DNA of 64,000 nt. It comes from Paradesertivirga mongoliensis. Lineage in GTDB: Bacteria > Bacteroidota > Bacteroidia > Sphingobacteriales > Sphingobacteriaceae. A program made the translations under genes and the position numbers. The DNA lies in NCBI RefSeq assembly GCF_024436395.1, contig NZ_JAFMZO010000003.1:372001-436000 (forward strand), in the 5' to 3' direction. Shown one piece after another: positions 63,150 to 64,000 of the stretch. The notes beneath the pieces were generated by a model. It ran no database searches. It saw nothing but the letters and a program-made list of their open reading frames with translations, and was not told where the DNA came from. Positions within the stretch are counted from its first letter, which is position 1; every line of letters begins with the position of its first letter.

Positions 63150-64000
63150 CTATCGCGAAAACATCCAGTAATCGAAATACATGATTCGGCCTGGCTTATC
63201 ACCTTTAAAAATGAAGTAAAGGTCATGTACTCCGGTCACCTTCTGAATATCAGTTGTTAGTAATGCCCATCGGTCATCACCTCCGGTAAGGGGCACTTTG
63301 AAGGTTCCCAGCAGTTTTCCGTCTTTGCTGTCTGTCCGCACTTCCATGGTCACACCAGAGTGATGTGTGGTGCCTATACGGGCGGTTAGTTTTGTGGCCC
63401 CATGGTCCCGGAAGTCGACATCCCTGACTTTTATATAGCCGTCATTTTTTACTGCATTAACGAAAACTCCCACTTCCTCGTTTTGTGTAGCTTTCACACC
63501 TTCTGAAAACGCTATCGTCTCAGCTTCCGTCTTACGGTAAGGATTTAGAGTTTCAAGACCTTTTTCAATGCCTTTGCTCATTTTCAGGGGCTTAATAGTT
63601 CCGTCCTTGTTAAACTCTGCAGTTTCTACAGCTACCGAGCGGTTAAAACCTCCCCCGCCGGGTAAGCCGCCGTTATGATAAAAGAGGTAGCTTTTTCCCT
63701 TATAATCTACCAGGCCAGCGTGGTTGGTGAAGCTCCTGCCCTCGGTTGCCATAAGCGTTCCTTTGTTTTCCCAGGGGCCTACAGGACTTTTACTTGTAGA
63801 ATATCCAAGATGTTCGGGCAGCGGACCACCCGCCCAGAGCAGGTAGTACAGATTTTTCCGTTTATACAACCATGGGCCTTCTTCGTAGGATGTAGGGCGT
63901 TCGGGTACATTGCCCGGACGCTTCCCGAAGGATGCTTCAGTCATTGGCACTTTTACAATTTCGCCCGAATACGAGATCATATCTTCATTCAGCTTCACAT
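63150..64000 (-). CDS. GH43 glycoside hydrolase with CBM6 (N-terminus off the right edge)
   Basis: At least 283 residues; the frame is open to the right edge, and the GTG near 63998 is internal. The visible part covers the second half of the five-bladed propeller: [12 protein letters not shown], then [22 protein letters not shown] with the catalytic acid in [38 protein letters not shown]-terminal CBM6 of about 125 residues follows ([44 protein letters not shown]). The N-terminal catalytic Asp is not in the window. GH43-CBM6 enzymes act as arabinofuranosidases or xylosidases on xylan side chains or ends; the exact activity cannot be told. Confidence 0.9.
   Translation of the reverse strand, partial: VKLNEDMISYSGEIVKVPMTEASFGKRPGNVPERPTSYEEGPWLYKRKNLYYLLWAGGPLPEHLGYSTSKSPVGPWENKGTLMATEGRSFTNHAGLVDYKGKSYLFYHNGGLPGGGGFNRSVAVETAEFNKDGTIKPLKMSKGIEKGLETLNPYRKTEAETIAFSEGVKATQNEEVGVFVNAVKNDGYIKVRDVDFRDHGATKLTARIGTTHHSGVTMEVRTDSKDGKLLGTFKVPLTGGDDRWALLTTDIQKVTGVHDLYFIFKGDKPGRIMYFDYWMFSR

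Noticed and set aside
1..64000. CRISPR arrays, tRNA or rRNA genes, transposases, attachment sites
   Set aside because: I looked for regularly spaced repeats, cloverleaf patterns with CCA-type ends and transposase motifs and found none I could support.

Overview
The window looks like a chromosomal segment of a Bacteroidota species, most likely a free-living, aerobic Sphingobacteriaceae/Chitinophagaceae-type organism. Evidence: six SusC/RagA-type TonB-dependent receptors, five SusD/RagB lipoproteins, lipobox-type signal peptides, a TAnnTTTG-type promoter, an aa3-type oxidase subunit, and no tRNA, rRNA or CRISPR that I can see. No complete genus-level marker is present, so the placement is inference.

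Left part (1-15003). A SusC receptor runs off the left edge (1-2639) behind a ~820-base leader. A compact leftward operon (5595-3461) encodes a DoxX-like membrane protein, a flavin reductase, a 6-pyruvoyl-tetrahydropterin-synthase-type enzyme and GTP cyclohydrolase I. It diverges from an ECF sigma factor gene (5797-6471), and both start regions carry the same 14-base element (TTTGTAACCCTTTT), which looks like an ECF promoter. Next come beta-carbonic anhydrase and a Cys-rich Crp/Fnr regulator, divergent from cytochrome oxidase subunit I. They are followed by a 1-Cys peroxiredoxin, a tight four-gene operon (ketopantoate-reductase-like, gamma-family PLP enzyme, DUF488, [2Fe-2S] ferredoxin), and a Fur-family regulator divergent from a thioredoxin-reductase-like flavoprotein. 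The theme is redox and respiratory metabolism.

Right part (15069-64000). This is a large xylan-degradation region. Enzymes: a SASA-type acetylesterase, a GH30 glucuronoxylanase with BACON domain, a GH10 xylanase interrupted by carbohydrate-binding modules, two divergent single-domain GH10 xylanases, a GH11 xylanase and a GH43-CBM6 enzyme cut by the right edge. Uptake: the operon 57223-43988 has the SusC-SusD-SusC-SusD-surface protein-GH10 order of the known xylan utilisation (xus) core. A second operon, 36307-23769, is FAS1-SusC-SusD-FAS1-SusC-SusD and contains no enzyme. An unrelated-looking TonB operon (43882-36860; unknown protein, STN-type receptor, DUF4249 lipoprotein, MG2-like/plug protein) sits between them.

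The promoter regions of both Sus operons share a cis-module: CATTTGT repeated at a 21-base offset, followed by CCAACGTTGACAT. Related half-sites lie before the GH30 and one GH10 gene. This suggests one regulator, not encoded here, controls the locus. The region also holds gene debris: a sulfotransferase fragment, a galactokinase C-terminal fragment and a short GH10 relic, which point to past rearrangement.
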